Positions 8,392-18,641 are shown, counted from the first letter of the stretch. The stretch is DNA of 64,000 nt from Fulvivirga ligni (GCF_021389935.1 NZ_CP089979.1:2151001-2215000); one strand, 5' to 3'. Notes: generated by a model from the sequence alone, not told the origin. Translations and numbers: made by a program.

Positions 8392-9729
8392 ATGAGCAGC
8401 AAACCGGAATCCACTGGCTTGAAAAAAGTACTACGTCCTATTCATTTATGGGCAATTGCCGTAGGGCTGGTAATAAGTGGTGAATATTTCGGTTGGAATT
8501 ATGGGTGGGAGGTGTCCGGAACGGTAGGTTTTCTGCTGGCAACTTTGGTGATCACCGTGATGTACATCACCTTTATATTTAGCTTCACCGAGCTTACATC
8601 TGCTATACCTCATGCCGGCGGTCCGTTCGCCTATTCATACCGAGCATTTGGATTTATGGGCGGTTTTATTGCCGGATATGCCACTTTAGTAGAATTCTTA
8701 TTTGCTCCACCAGCCATAGCCTTAGCATTAAGTAGTTATTTACATTTTCTCCATTCGGCCATTCCTGTTTTGCCGTCGGCTATAGTTTGCTTTGTGATTT
8801 TTATTGGTATTAACCTGTTGGGAATCAAAGAGTCAGCTATATTTTCTTTGGTAGTGACTTTGCTGGCTGTGGCCGAGCTACTTCTTTATATGGGGCTGGT
8901 AGGTCCTGCTTTTGAATCGGAAACTTTTCTTTCAGATCCTATGCCCTTTGGTGTGTCTGGTATCTTTGCGGCACTTCCTTTTGCCATCTGGTTTTACCTG
9001 GCTATTGAGGGCGTGGCCATGGTGGCTGAAGAGGTAGAAGAGCCCAAAAAGAATATTCCGAAAGGATACATCTACAGCCTCATCACCTTAGTGCTCCTGG
9101 CTTTGGGAGTAATGATATTAACAGGAGGTGTGAGTCATTGGCAAAATCTGAGCAGTATTGATTACCCTCTACCTGAGGCTTTAGGCATAGTGCTGGGTAA
9201 GGATAACTCATGGACTAAACTATTTGCTAGCATAGGCCTTTTTGGACTTATAGCTTCCTTTCACGGTATAGTCATTGGGTATTCCCGTCAGCTTTTTGCA
9301 TTGTCTAGAGCGGGATATTTGCCTGGGTTTTTGGCTCAGGTCAACAAGAAATTCAGAACCCCTCACTGGGCATTGATCGGTGGGGGAGTGGTAGGCTGTG
9401 TGGCCTTGTTAACCGGCACTACAGATCAAGTAATTATAATGAGTGTTTTAGGTGCGGTATTAATGTATATTATTTCTATGATTAGCCTATTTGCACTCAG
9501 AAGGAAGGAGCCAAATTTGGAAAGACCTTTTAAGGCCCCTTTTTATCCCTGGTTTCCTGCCATTGCGCTAATATTATGTGTAGTGAGTCTCATAGCCATT
9601 ATCTGGTATAATCTTCTTATCAGTGTTATCTTCTTTGCTGCTTTATTCGTTACTATGGGTGTATACTTAGTTTTGGGCAAGCATAAAAACAAAATCAAAG
9701 CTGATTTGCTATTAGAAAAGGAGGTCTGA
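8392..9729 (+). CDS. eat: Ethanolamine permease, APC superfamily
   Basis: 445-residue inner-membrane transporter with about twelve hydrophobic helices. The N-terminal block around residues 15-60 (AIAVGLVISGEYFGWNYGW) and the downstream SAIPHAGGPFAYSYRAFG segment are typical of ethanolamine permeases of the amino acid/polyamine/organocation superfamily. Assignment is reinforced by its place as first gene of a tight operon with eutB (3-bp gap) and eutC (1-bp gap). It would import ethanolamine for the cytosolic lyase. Confidence 0.92.
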   Translation: MSSKPESTGLKKVLRPIHLWAIAVGLVISGEYFGWNYGWEVSGTVGFLLATLVITVMYITFIFSFTELTSAIPHAGGPFAYSYRAFGFMGGFIAGYATLVEFLFAPPAIALALSSYLHFLHSAIPVLPSAIVCFVIFIGINLLGIKESAIFSLVVTLLAVAELLLYMGLVGPAFESETFLSDPMPFGVSGIFAALPFAIWFYLAIEGVAMVAEEVEEPKKNIPKGYIYSLITLVLLALGVMILTGGVSHWQNLSSIDYPLPEALGIVLGKDNSWTKLFASIGLFGLIASFHGIVIGYSRQLFALSRAGYLPGFLAQVNKKFRTPHWALIGGGVVGCVALLTGTTDQVIIMSVLGAVLMYIISMISLFALRRKEPNLERPFKAPFYPWFPAIALILCVVSLIAIIWYNLLISVIFFAALFVTMGVYLVLGKHKNKIKADLLLEKEV

Positions 9730-9732
9730 TAT

Positions 9733-11118
9733 ATGGAATACAAGCACACCTATAATAACATCACTTATCATTTCAAGAACTTGAAGGAGGTGATGGCTAA
9801 GGCCTCTCCATTGAGGTCTGGGGATGTGCTGGCCGGATTAGCAGCGGAGAGTTACAAGGAAAGAGTTGCTGCTCAAATGACTTTGGCCAATGTACCACTC
9901 AATCGCTTTTTAGATGAAGAACTTATTCCATCAGAAGAAGATGAGGTTACGCGCCTAATTCAGGAATCGCATAATGCAGATGTATTTCGATCAATCGCAC
10001 ATTTTACGGTGGGTGATCTAAGAGACTGGTTGCTTTCTCAAGAAGTAACTGGGGATGTGATCATGGAAACAAATCAAGGCCTGACTCCGGAAATGATAGC
10101 TGCCGTTTCTAAGCTTATGCGTAATCAAGAGCTAATAATTGTGGCCGCCAAATGCGAAGTAGTCACTCGTTTTCGAAATACGTTAGGCCTTAAAGACTGC
10201 TTCTCTACGCGGCTACAACCTAACCACCCCACGGATGATATAAAAGGAATAGCTGCTAGTTTAATAGACGGTCTCATGTACGGCAGTGGTGATGCCGTGA
10301 TTGGTATAAACCCTGCTACAGATAGCCCTTCTCAGGTGCTACATCTGTTAGAGGTGCTCAATTCATTTCGCGAAAGCTATGACATACCTACTCAGACCTG
10401 TGTTTTATGTCATGTTACCACTATTTTAGAGCTCATTGAAAACAATAAAAATGCTCCTATCGATCTCACGTTCCAATCAATAGCTGGTACAGAGGCTGCT
10501 AACAATAGCTTCGGAGTTAATTTATCTATTCTGGAGGAGGCTTATGAAGCTACACTATCTTTAGGAAGAGGCACCATCGGTGATAATGTAATGTATTTTG
10601 AAACCGGGCAGGGCAGCTGTCTGTCAGCCGATGCGCATCATGGTGTAGATCAGCAGACCTGTGAAGCCAGGGCTTACGCAGTGGCCAGGCAGTTTAAGCC
10701 ATTACTGGTGAATTCTGTAGTGGGCTTCATTGGTCCGGAATATCTGTATGATGGTAAGCAGATTACAAGAGCTGCATTGGAAGATCATTTTTGCGCTAAG
10801 CTCATGGGGCTTCCTATGGGTGTGGATGTTTGTTATACGAACCATGCAGAGGCTGATCAGGATGATATGGATAACCTTCTTACGTTGCTGGGTGTAGCCG
10901 GTTGCAATTACATTATGGGGGTGCCTGGTGCCGATGATATTATGCTGAACTATCAATCAACTTCTTTTCATGATGCGCTGTACATCAGGGAGTTGCTGAA
11001 GTTGACTCCAGCGCCTGAATTTGAAAACTGGCTTATAAAACAGGGTATGATGACGGCTCAGGGAGTAATCCAGCCTTCAGAGCCACTAAGGTTTTTAGAA
11101 AGTATTAATAAGCTCTGA
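9733..11118 (+). CDS. eutB: Ethanolamine ammonia-lyase large subunit
   Basis: 461-residue catalytic subunit of the adenosylcobalamin-dependent enzyme that splits ethanolamine into acetaldehyde and ammonia. It has the expected TIM-barrel length (E. coli EutB is about 453 residues) and family blocks such as ETNQGLTPEM, MYGSGDAVIGINPATDS, AGTEAANNSFGVNL and YFETGQGS. It starts 3 bp after the permease stop codon and is followed one base later by eutC, so all three are clearly one operon. Neither the reactivating factor EutA nor shell-protein genes are nearby. Confidence 0.96.
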   Translation: MEYKHTYNNITYHFKNLKEVMAKASPLRSGDVLAGLAAESYKERVAAQMTLANVPLNRFLDEELIPSEEDEVTRLIQESHNADVFRSIAHFTVGDLRDWLLSQEVTGDVIMETNQGLTPEMIAAVSKLMRNQELIIVAAKCEVVTRFRNTLGLKDCFSTRLQPNHPTDDIKGIAASLIDGLMYGSGDAVIGINPATDSPSQVLHLLEVLNSFRESYDIPTQTCVLCHVTTILELIENNKNAPIDLTFQSIAGTEAANNSFGVNLSILEEAYEATLSLGRGTIGDNVMYFETGQGSCLSADAHHGVDQQTCEARAYAVARQFKPLLVNSVVGFIGPEYLYDGKQITRAALEDHFCAKLMGLPMGVDVCYTNHAEADQDDMDNLLTLLGVAGCNYIMGVPGADDIMLNYQSTSFHDALYIRELLKLTPAPEFENWLIKQGMMTAQGVIQPSEPLRFLESINKL

Positions 11119-11119
11119 T

Positions 11120-11863
11120 ATGGCAGAAAACGGGAAAGCATGGGAATCACTGAGAGATTATACTAAAGCCAGAATTCTTCTGGGTAGGTCAGGAACAAGC
11201 GTACCTCTGCAAGCTGATCTCGAGTTTAGAATGGCCCATGCTTTTGCAAGGGATGCCGTTTATTCCAACATGGAATCTGATCGATTAAAAGGTGAGATTG
11301 AGAAATTGGGCCAATCAGTATTGCTACTTCAAACTCAGGCAAGTGATAGAGCTAAATATCTAAAAAGGCCTGATTTAGGTCGAAAACTGGACGAGAATTC
11401 GGCTAACCTGGTTAAAGATAATGGCGCCAACTGTGATGTGGCCATAGTTCTGGCAGATGGATTGTCAGCCACCGCTTTGAATAAAAATTCAATTCCACTC
11501 TTAGAACTACTATTGCCAAAGCTAAAAGATACTGGGCTTACTGTGGGGCCAATATCAATCGTGGAAGGTGGAAGAGTAGCGGTTGGTGATGAAATAGGAG
11601 AGGCCTTGCTAGCTAAGCTGGTCATTATTCTTATCGGTGAGCGCCCCGGATTAAGTTCTCCTGATAGTCTAGGTGCATATTTAACCTACAGACCCAAAAG
11701 AGGTCTTACCGATGAGAGTAGAAATTGTGTTTCTAACATCCGTCCACATGGTTTGGTGTATGAGCTGGCGGCCGACAAAATATTCTACCTTATATCTGAA
11801 GCATTAAAAAGAAAGCTGTCCGGTGTGAAGCTTAAAGATAATATGGGTAAGTTGCCCTCCTGA
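11120..11863 (+). CDS. eutC: Ethanolamine ammonia-lyase small subunit
   Basis: 247-residue small subunit that completes the adenosylcobalamin site of ethanolamine ammonia-lyase. Recognised from LRDYTKARILLGRSG near the N-terminus, the DVAIVLADGLSA block around residue 110, the LIGERPGLSSPDSLGAYLTY block and the NCVSNIRP segment carrying a conserved cysteine. It is shorter than E. coli EutC (about 295 residues) because it lacks the N-terminal extension associated with microcompartment targeting. This fits the absence of shell genes and suggests a free cytosolic enzyme. Confidence 0.95.
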   Translation: MAENGKAWESLRDYTKARILLGRSGTSVPLQADLEFRMAHAFARDAVYSNMESDRLKGEIEKLGQSVLLLQTQASDRAKYLKRPDLGRKLDENSANLVKDNGANCDVAIVLADGLSATALNKNSIPLLELLLPKLKDTGLTVGPISIVEGGRVAVGDEIGEALLAKLVIILIGERPGLSSPDSLGAYLTYRPKRGLTDESRNCVSNIRPHGLVYELAADKIFYLISEALKRKLSGVKLKDNMGKLPS

Positions 11864-11890
11864 AAATAATATTTTGACCTAAATTGACTT

Positions 11891-13177
11891 ATGAAAAAGA
11901 TTTACCTACTACTAATGCTGATGAGCATAGTGGCAGCACAGTCATTTGCTCAGAGAACGCTCATTCACTGCGGTACGCTTATAGACGGAAAGAGTGATAA
12001 AGTGCAGAAGGAAATGACCATTGTAATAAAAGATGGTGAGATTGAAAGTGTAGCAAAGGGCTATCAAAGTCCATCCCAGGGCGATTCAGTGATTGATCTC
12101 AAATCAAAAACGGTGATGCCAGGCCTTATGGATATGCACGTTCATTTGGAAGGAGAAACTAGCCCAACTAGTTATATCGACGAATTTAAATTGAATGAAG
12201 CTGACATTGCGTTTAATTCAACAGTTTATGCTAAGCGTACTTTAATGGCTGGCTTTACCACAGTAAGAGATCTCGGTGGTACTGGCGTAAATACAGCCTT
12301 GAGAAATGCCATTAACAGCGGAAAAGTAGTGGGGCCAAGAATATATTCGGCAGGTAAAATTATCTCCACCACAGGCGGCCACGGAGATCCTACTAATAGC
12401 TATCGTCATGATTTGATGGGTGATCCGGCACCGATTGATGGAGTGGTTAACGGTCCCTATGAAGCTAGAAAAGCCGTGAGACAGCATTATAAAGATGGTG
12501 CGGATGTGATAAAGATTACTGCTACTGGTGGGGTTCTTAGTGTAGCAAAAGATGGTTCAGGACCTCAATTTCAGATGGATGAGCTAAAAGCGATAATAGA
12601 AACAGCCAACGAATACGGCATGATTACAGCGGCTCACGCTCACGGACCAGAAGGTATGAAGAGAGCTGTGGAAGCAGGAATTACTTCTATAGAACACGGT
12701 ACTTTAATGACTCCGGAAGTAATGGAGCTGATGAAAGAAAAAGGGACCTATTATGTGCCAACCATTACAGCAGGTAAATATGTAGCGGAGAAGGCGAAGA
12801 TTGATGGTTTTTACCCTGCATTGGTGGTGCCTAAAGCATTGGCAATTGGTCCTAAAATTCAAAGCACATTTGGAGAAGCTTATAAGAAAGGCGTGAAAAT
12901 AGCTTTCGGTACTGATGCCGGCGTATTTCCTCATGGTGAGAATGGTAAAGAGTTTGGCTACATGGTAGAAGTAGGCATGCCGCCGATGAAAGCCATCCAG
13001 TCGGCCACTATAGTTGCTGCCCAAATGCTTAAGATAGATAACAAGTATGGTTCTGTTGAAAAAGGTAAAAAGGCAGATATTATTGCGGTGGATGAAAACC
13101 CCATAGATAACATCCATACCATGGAAAACGTGTCTTTTGTGATGAAAGACGGAGTAGTATATAAAAGCAGTAAATAG
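11891..13177 (+). CDS. Secreted metal-dependent amidohydrolase (prolidase-like)
   Basis: 428 residues with a Sec signal peptide (1-20, ending SFAQ), so it works outside the cytoplasm. The amidohydrolase metal centre is complete: His83 and His85 (MDMHVHLEG), a likely carboxylated Lys208 (DVIKITATGG), His249 (AAHAHG), His269 (SIEHGT) and Asp342 (FGTDAG). The sequence resembles the imidazolonepropionase-like and Xaa-Pro/Xaa-Arg dipeptidase subgroup, so a dipeptidase acting on C-terminally substituted dipeptides is the best guess. It starts 27 bp after eutC and may share that transcript, though nothing links it to ethanolamine. Confidence 0.9.
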   Translation: MKKIYLLLMLMSIVAAQSFAQRTLIHCGTLIDGKSDKVQKEMTIVIKDGEIESVAKGYQSPSQGDSVIDLKSKTVMPGLMDMHVHLEGETSPTSYIDEFKLNEADIAFNSTVYAKRTLMAGFTTVRDLGGTGVNTALRNAINSGKVVGPRIYSAGKIISTTGGHGDPTNSYRHDLMGDPAPIDGVVNGPYEARKAVRQHYKDGADVIKITATGGVLSVAKDGSGPQFQMDELKAIIETANEYGMITAAHAHGPEGMKRAVEAGITSIEHGTLMTPEVMELMKEKGTYYVPTITAGKYVAEKAKIDGFYPALVVPKALAIGPKIQSTFGEAYKKGVKIAFGTDAGVFPHGENGKEFGYMVEVGMPPMKAIQSATIVAAQMLKIDNKYGSVEKGKKADIIAVDENPIDNIHTMENVSFVMKDGVVYKSSK

Positions 13178-13199
13178 TAATTATTGATGCGTTTAAATT

Positions 13200-13237
13200 A
13201 TTAGTCTTGAGAAAACGCTAGTCTTCTCAAGACTAAT
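13200..13237. terminator. Inverted repeat between convergent genes
   Basis: A perfect 14-bp inverted repeat (13200-13213 with 13224-13237) with a 10-nt loop separates the amidohydrolase gene from the convergent DUF4924 gene. The T-tract is weak, but position and stem length favour a bidirectional terminator. Confidence 0.7.
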
Positions 13238-13240
13238 ATT

Positions 13241-13774
13241 CTAGTTCTTATTCAAGAAGTTTTTCTGCTTGTATTTGTAGCTTAGGTAGGAAAGAATATC
13301 TCCAAAAGCATTAATTCCCGGCATTACTTCCTCTGGCACTTGCTTTCCGTTCATTCTAGCCAGAAGCAGACCATAAATTCCATTAAGACAAAGTTGAACC
13401 TCATCCGTAATGGCGCCCTCTGCCAATTCAATATACTCTTTGATATATGGCTCAGCATTTTTATAAATCTTTGTAAACTCATCGTCCTCACTTTGAAGTA
13501 GAGTCATTAACTCTGAAAGTTGAGCCACATAAGTCTGCACGGATGATAAATGGCCTCTTTCTTTAATACCTTCCTCATTCATCTGCTCCATGAGCTGAAC
13601 ATACCATTGTGTCATTTCAGCTTTCTCCTCGTCACTCACAGGGAAATGTTTGATAACATACTGTTTAACTAGCTCAATATCAAACTCATAGACTCTTATC
13701 AAGTCTTCTGTTTGATACATGTGAATAATATATTCTGAAATGTTGTTCTGCTTTTTGCTTTCGGCAATATTCAT
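13241..13774 (-). CDS. DUF4924 family protein
   Basis: 177 residues when started at ATG 13774 (MNIAESKKQNN), which is preferred over an in-frame TTG three codons upstream. The N-terminal NIAESKKQNNISEYIIHMYQ block and the all-helical, acidic composition match the DUF4924 family found in Bacteroidota. Function is unknown. It has no signal peptide or membrane segment. It is divergent from lepA and probably monocistronic. Confidence 0.85.
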   Translation of the reverse strand: MNIAESKKQNNISEYIIHMYQTEDLIRVYEFDIELVKQYVIKHFPVSDEEKAEMTQWYVQLMEQMNEEGIKERGHLSSVQTYVAQLSELMTLLQSEDDEFTKIYKNAEPYIKEYIELAEGAITDEVQLCLNGIYGLLLARMNGKQVPEEVMPGINAFGDILSYLSYKYKQKNFLNKN

Positions 13775-13888
13775 GAAAATCAAAATTTAGAAAATGAAGC
13801 TTATACCATCAATAAATCAAAATTAATGGTTTCATTCGTCTATAAATAATTAGTATTCTGCAATGTTAGTTAAGTACATATAAATATC

Positions 13889-13896
13889 TACCTTTG
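13889..13896 (+). promoter_or_regulatory. Candidate -7 box (TACCTTTG) for lepA
   Basis: TACCTTTG matches the TAnnTTTG consensus and lies about 50 bp before the lepA start codon, in an AT-rich divergent intergenic region. A -33 partner is not clear. Confidence 0.6.
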
Positions 13897-13946
13897 CACT
13901 TTTAAAATTCTACCAGTTAGAATAGAAAAGAGAGGATAATTCGTAC

Positions 13947-15731
13947 ATGGAGCATATAAGAAACTTTTGTATAATAGCCCACATTGACCACGGTAAGAGT
14001 ACTTTGGCAGACAGGCTTTTGCAATCAACAGGAACTGTTACTGAGCGTGATATGCAAGCACAGTTGCTTGATGATATGGATCTGGAAAGAGAGCGTGGTA
14101 TCACTATTAAGAGTCATGCTATTCAGATGGACTACGTTCACGAGGGGCAGGCATATACGCTAAACCTAATCGATACTCCGGGACACGTAGACTTTTCATA
14201 CGAAGTTTCTAGATCAATTGCTGCCTGTGAGGGTGCTCTTCTTATTGTAGATGCAGCTCAGGGTATTGAGGCACAAACAATATCTAACTTATACCTTGCT
14301 CTTGAGCATGACCTGGAAATAATACCGGTGCTTAATAAAATAGATTTGCCTAGTGCAATGCCAGAGGTGGTTACAGACGAGATCGTAGGTCTTATCGGCT
14401 GTGATCCTTCAGATATTATCCATGCCAGTGCTAAAGAAGGTATAGGAATCTCTGAAATTCTTGAAGCAATTATAAACAGAATTCCAGCGCCTAAAGGAAG
14501 TCTTGATAAGCCATTAAAAGCTATGATCTTCGACTCTGTATTTAATCCATTCAGAGGAATTGAAGTTTATTTTAGAGTTTTTGATGGTGAGATAAATAAA
14601 GGCGACAAAGTAAAATTCGTAAATACGGGTAAAACCTATGAGGCGGATGAAATTGGCGTGCTGAAATTAAAGCAGCAGCCTAAAGATACCATCAAGGCCG
14701 GAAACGTAGGATACATCATATCAGGTATCAAAGTAGCCAAAGAGGTAAAGGTAGGGGATACGATAACTCACGTAAATAAGCCTTGTGAAGCGGTAAAAGG
14801 TTTCGAAAATGTGAAGCCAATGGTATTCGCGGGTATCTACCCGGTGGAAACCAGTGAGTTTGAAGAGCTTAGAGCCTCTATGGAAAAGCTTCAGCTAAAT
14901 GATGCTTCACTAATTTGGGAGCCTGAAACATCTGCTGCCCTTGGGTTCGGATTTAGATGCGGGTTCTTAGGTATGCTTCACATGGAAATTGTGCAGGAAA
15001 GGCTTGAGCGTGAGTTTGATATGACGGTTATTACTACGGTTCCTTCAGTGCAGTTTCATGCAGTAAGAACAGATGGTAGTATCATGAAAATCAATGCTCC
15101 TTCAGAAATGCCGGAGCCTAACACTATATCTCACATTGAGGAACCGTTCATTAGAGCTCAAATAATTACCAAGGATGAATTTATTGGTAATATCATTAGC
15201 CTTTGTATGGATAAGCGTGGTATTATTAAAAATCAGGTTTATCTAACTACAGAAAGAGTTGAGCTTACATTTGAACTACCACTTTCAGAAATAGTATTTG
15301 ACTTCTTCGATAAATTGAAGACTTTATCAAGAGGTTATGCTTCATTAGACTATGAACTTATAGGTTTCAGACAGTCTACCATGGTTAAGCTTGATATTAT
15401 GCTTAATGGAGACAGAGTAGATGCGCTTTCAGCCATTGTTCATAGAGATAAGGCCTATGAATGGGGTAAGAGGCTGTGTGAAAAGCTTAGGGAATTGATC
15501 CCGCGTCAGATGTTCGAGATCGCTATCCAGGCATCTATAGGCACTAAAATTATAGCCAGAGAAAGTGTGAAGGCTATGAGAAAGAACGTATTGGCTAAAT
15601 GTTATGGTGGTGATATTTCCAGAAAGAGAAAGCTTTTGGAAAAACAGAAGAAAGGTAAGAAGAGAATGAGACAGGTGGGTAACGTAGAAATACCTCAGGA
15701 AGCATTTATGGCTGTACTAAAGTTAGATTAA
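13947..15731 (+). CDS. lepA: Elongation factor 4 (back-translocating GTPase)
   Basis: 594-residue translational GTPase that acts on stalled or mistranslocated ribosomes. The start codon is fixed by the family N-terminus ([17 protein letters not shown]). G motifs are visible: P-loop [20 protein letters not shown]. The EF4-specific C-terminal domain is present, with the conserved [15 protein letters not shown] segment and the basic stretch [16 protein letters not shown]. Length is typical. folD begins 31 bp downstream on the same strand, so the two may be co-transcribed. Confidence 0.97.
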   Translation: MEHIRNFCIIAHIDHGKSTLADRLLQSTGTVTERDMQAQLLDDMDLERERGITIKSHAIQMDYVHEGQAYTLNLIDTPGHVDFSYEVSRSIAACEGALLIVDAAQGIEAQTISNLYLALEHDLEIIPVLNKIDLPSAMPEVVTDEIVGLIGCDPSDIIHASAKEGIGISEILEAIINRIPAPKGSLDKPLKAMIFDSVFNPFRGIEVYFRVFDGEINKGDKVKFVNTGKTYEADEIGVLKLKQQPKDTIKAGNVGYIISGIKVAKEVKVGDTITHVNKPCEAVKGFENVKPMVFAGIYPVETSEFEELRASMEKLQLNDASLIWEPETSAALGFGFRCGFLGMLHMEIVQERLEREFDMTVITTVPSVQFHAVRTDGSIMKINAPSEMPEPNTISHIEEPFIRAQIITKDEFIGNIISLCMDKRGIIKNQVYLTTERVELTFELPLSEIVFDFFDKLKTLSRGYASLDYELIGFRQSTMVKLDIMLNGDRVDALSAIVHRDKAYEWGKRLCEKLRELIPRQMFEIAIQASIGTKIIARESVKAMRKNVLAKCYGGDISRKRKLLEKQKKGKKRMRQVGNVEIPQEAFMAVLKLD

Positions 15732-15762
15732 TCCTTTTTAGATAACACATAAGAATTTAATA

Positions 15763-16656
15763 ATGTCTCAGAAATCCATCATACTGGACGGTAAGAAAGT
15801 TGCCGATGATATTAAAGATGAAATAGCTCAAGAAGTAGAGATCCTGGTGTCAGGTGGAGGCAAAAGACCGCACCTTGCAGCTATTCTGGTGGGTGATGAT
15901 GGTGCCAGCCAGACTTATGTGAATAATAAAATCAGAGCCTGCAAGAGAGTTGGCTTTGAATATACATTGCTAAACTTTCCTGAGACTATTTCTGAAAATA
16001 AGCTGATGTCAGAAATCGAGCGTATCAACGCAGATGATGATGTTGATGGCTTAATAGTGCAGCTTCCTTTGCCAGAGCATATTTCTTCATCTAAGGTTAC
16101 TGAGCGTATTATGCCAGAGAAGGATGTTGATGGTTTTACTAACCTTAATTATGGTAAAATCACTTCTAAAAATCCTGGACTAATGCCAGCTACACCTTAT
16201 GGAATAGTGGAGCTTCTTAAAAGATATGATATCGACATATTAGGTAAGCACTGTGTAATGGTTGGGAATAGCCGTACTGTTGGTGCTCCCATGAGTATCA
16301 TCATGTCGTATCATGAAAATGCAACGGTTACAGTATGTCATATTCATACTAAAAATCTGGAAGAGCATACCAAAAAAGCTGACATTCTTATTGTAGCTAC
16401 CGGAAAGCCTGGTCTTATTAAAGGAGATATGGTAAAAGAAGGGGTAATTGTAGTGGATGTAGGCATCACCAGAATTACTACTGATGAGAATGATAGAGGT
16501 TATTATTTAAAAGGTGATGTTGAGTTTGAGGAAGTAGAGCCTAAAGCTAGTTATATAACTCCTGTTCCTGGCGGAGTTGGGCCTATGACCATTGCTTCTC
16601 TATTGCTTAATACACTTAAAGCATCTAAAAACAGAGCGCAGTTAAAGCAAGCCTAA
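15763..16656 (+). CDS. folD: Methylenetetrahydrofolate dehydrogenase / cyclohydrolase
   Basis: 297-residue bifunctional enzyme that converts 5,10-methylene-THF to 10-formyl-THF with NADP. Family signatures include the DGASQTYVNNKIRACKRVGF region with the catalytic Lys, DGLIVQLPLP, the PEKDVDGF motif, and the Rossmann segment VMVGNSRTVGAPMS followed by the terminal PVPGGVGPMT motif. It is located directly after lepA and is followed by a hairpin overlapping its stop codon. Confidence 0.96.
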   Translation: MSQKSIILDGKKVADDIKDEIAQEVEILVSGGGKRPHLAAILVGDDGASQTYVNNKIRACKRVGFEYTLLNFPETISENKLMSEIERINADDDVDGLIVQLPLPEHISSSKVTERIMPEKDVDGFTNLNYGKITSKNPGLMPATPYGIVELLKRYDIDILGKHCVMVGNSRTVGAPMSIIMSYHENATVTVCHIHTKNLEEHTKKADILIVATGKPGLIKGDMVKEGVIVVDVGITRITTDENDRGYYLKGDVEFEEVEPKASYITPVPGGVGPMTIASLLLNTLKASKNRAQLKQA

Positions 16657-16671
16657 TTCGTAAGGCTTTTT
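16649..16671 (+). terminator. Terminator hairpin overlapping the folD stop
   Basis: AAGCCT / AGGCTT form a 6-bp stem with an 8-nt loop, followed by TTTT. The stop codon lies in the left arm and loop. Confidence 0.6.
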
Positions 16672-16717
16672 AGTATTTCTCATAACAGATTCATAAGTTT
16701 ACCATAACTATTTTGTT

Positions 16718-18637
16718 ATGAGAGCTACTATTATATTTATAGGTTTTCTATTTGGCTTTATTTTTTCTCAACCTGCTCTTGCTCAGAAAGGACTTCATAC
16801 TAAGTCCAAAAAAGCAATCGAATATTATCGGGAGGCCGATAATCATAGAGTAAGAATGCAGTATCAGACTGCTGAGCAACTTATTCAGGTTGCCATCAAA
16901 AAAGACGACAAATTTCAAGAAGCATACATGATCCTGGCTCTTATATATAGAGCCACAGGGCGTATCGATGAGGCTGTGAGTCAGATGGAGTTCGCAAAAT
17001 CTTTAGATGAGAAAAACTCCATTGTCTTGTACGAACTCGCCAAGCTATATTTACGACAAGGTAAATATAATGAGGTTTTAACAACTACTCGGGAATACCT
17101 GGCTTCGTCTCCCACCTATGACAGGCGTATTGAGGATGCCAAGAAGATGGAAGCTACTGCAGAATTTGCCATTCATCACATGAATGATGCCTCTCTGTAT
17201 AACCCCCATCCATTAAGCGATACCGTGAACGCTTTCCCGACACAATACTTTCCTGTGGTGACCGTAGATAAATCGGCCATTCTTTTTACAAGAAGGTTCG
17301 GAGCATCCATGGACTTTGATGAAGACCTGGTGATCAGTTACAAAAAGGATGATGGGCAATGGGGGTTTGCAAAAAGTTTGTCCCGTAATATTAACACAGA
17401 TGGTAATGAAGGTACCTGTACACTTTCGGCTGACGGAAGGACTTTAATATTTACTTCTTGCTTTGGTAGGCCTGGTTATGGTAGCTGTGATTTATATGTG
17501 AGTAAAAAAATAGGAGATGAATGGACAGTGCCTGTGAACCTTGGTCCGAAGATAAATACCAGAGCTTGGGAATCTCAGCCATCATTATCAGCAGATGGTA
17601 GGACATTATATTTTGTTTCTGACAGACATAAAGGTGATGTTGGTCACAGAGACCTATATGTAAGTATATTAGATGATCAGGATGAGTGGACATCCGCTAA
17701 AGCCTTAAGTGAGGAGGTGAACTCTATGGGAGATGAGGTGTCTCCGTTTATTCACCCAAATGGAGTTACGTTATACTTTGCTTCCAATGGATTAATGGGT
17801 TTCGGTGGCTTTGATATTTTCCGTACCGAAAAAACAGATACAGGCTGGACCACGCCTGTAAATATGGGATACCCACTCAATAATAGTGAGGATCAACTTT
17901 CTCTATTCATTACTTCAGATGGTGAGCAGGGCTATTATTCACATGAAGATATATTTGAGAATCAGAAAAGAAGTATCCTGTATGAATTTGATGTTCCAGA
18001 AGAGACACAAGTGAAATATAAAACCTCTTATGTAAAAGGACATGTATATGATGCCAAAACTCAAAAACCAATCAAAGCCGAAATTGAATTATTTGATTTA
18101 AAGAAAGTACAGAAAATTTCTCAGGTAAAATCTGACTCTGTGAGCGGAGACTATTTAATGGTGCTCACGGAAGGCGCAGAATATGCTCTGTATGTGGATA
18201 AAAAAGGCTATTTGTTTAAAAGTATGTCCTTTAACTATGAAAAGGGAACAGAAAAGCCTGTGGAGGTAGATATTTTTTTAAATCCAATTAGCGAAGGTAC
18301 TTCAGTTATATTGAATAACATTTTCTTCAAATTGGATAGTTATGAGTTAGAAAATAAATCCACCACGGAGCTTGACCGGTTAATCAGATTTCTTAAAATC
18401 AATGACCAAATCAAAGTAGAAATCGGAGGCCACACAGATGATTTAGGGTCCGATGAATACAATAAAAAGCTCTCCCTACAACGTGCTGAATCGGTTTATA
18501 AATACCTGGTATCACATGGCATTCCGAAGGCTCAACTTAGGTACCAAGGCTACGGAAAGACCCAGCCAGCCGTACCTAACACATCAGAGATTAACCGTCA
18601 ATACAATCGACGAATAGAATTTAAGGTCGTTAAGTGA
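16718..18637 (+). CDS. OmpA-family envelope protein with TPR and beta-propeller repeats
   Basis: 639 residues in the usual Bacteroidota arrangement. Residues 1-22 are a signal peptide (ending PALAQ). Residues about 30-140 contain TPR-like helical repeats. Residues about 165-400 contain PD40/WD40-like propeller blades with repeated LSADGRTL-type strands. Residues about 430-510 are a carboxypeptidase-regulatory-like beta domain. Residues about 520-637 form a peptidoglycan-binding OmpA C-terminal domain (VEIGGHTDDLGSDEYN, then LSLQRAESVYKYL). It is probably anchored to peptidoglycan in the periplasm. Related proteins take part in envelope integrity or type IX secretion, but no such partner genes are adjacent. 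Confidence 0.92.
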   Translation: MRATIIFIGFLFGFIFSQPALAQKGLHTKSKKAIEYYREADNHRVRMQYQTAEQLIQVAIKKDDKFQEAYMILALIYRATGRIDEAVSQMEFAKSLDEKNSIVLYELAKLYLRQGKYNEVLTTTREYLASSPTYDRRIEDAKKMEATAEFAIHHMNDASLYNPHPLSDTVNAFPTQYFPVVTVDKSAILFTRRFGASMDFDEDLVISYKKDDGQWGFAKSLSRNINTDGNEGTCTLSADGRTLIFTSCFGRPGYGSCDLYVSKKIGDEWTVPVNLGPKINTRAWESQPSLSADGRTLYFVSDRHKGDVGHRDLYVSILDDQDEWTSAKALSEEVNSMGDEVSPFIHPNGVTLYFASNGLMGFGGFDIFRTEKTDTGWTTPVNMGYPLNNSEDQLSLFITSDGEQGYYSHEDIFENQKRSILYEFDVPEETQVKYKTSYVKGHVYDAKTQKPIKAEIELFDLKKVQKISQVKSDSVSGDYLMVLTEGAEYALYVDKKGYLFKSMSFNYEKGTEKPVEVDIFLNPISEGTSVILNNIFFKLDSYELENKSTTELDRLIRFLKINDQIKVEIGGHTDDLGSDEYNKKLSLQRAESVYKYLVSHGIPKAQLRYQGYGKTQPAVPNTSEINRQYNRRIEFKVVK

Positions 18638-18641
18638 CGTT

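Noticed and set aside
12704-13117. 137-residue minus-strand frame inside the amidohydrolase gene
   Set aside because: Shadow of a well-supported enzyme gene; Cys/His/Phe-rich composition typical of antisense translation.
13200-13237. Regulatory operator between the amidohydrolase and DUF4924 genes
   Set aside because: It lies at the 3' ends of two convergent genes, where a terminator is the simpler reading.
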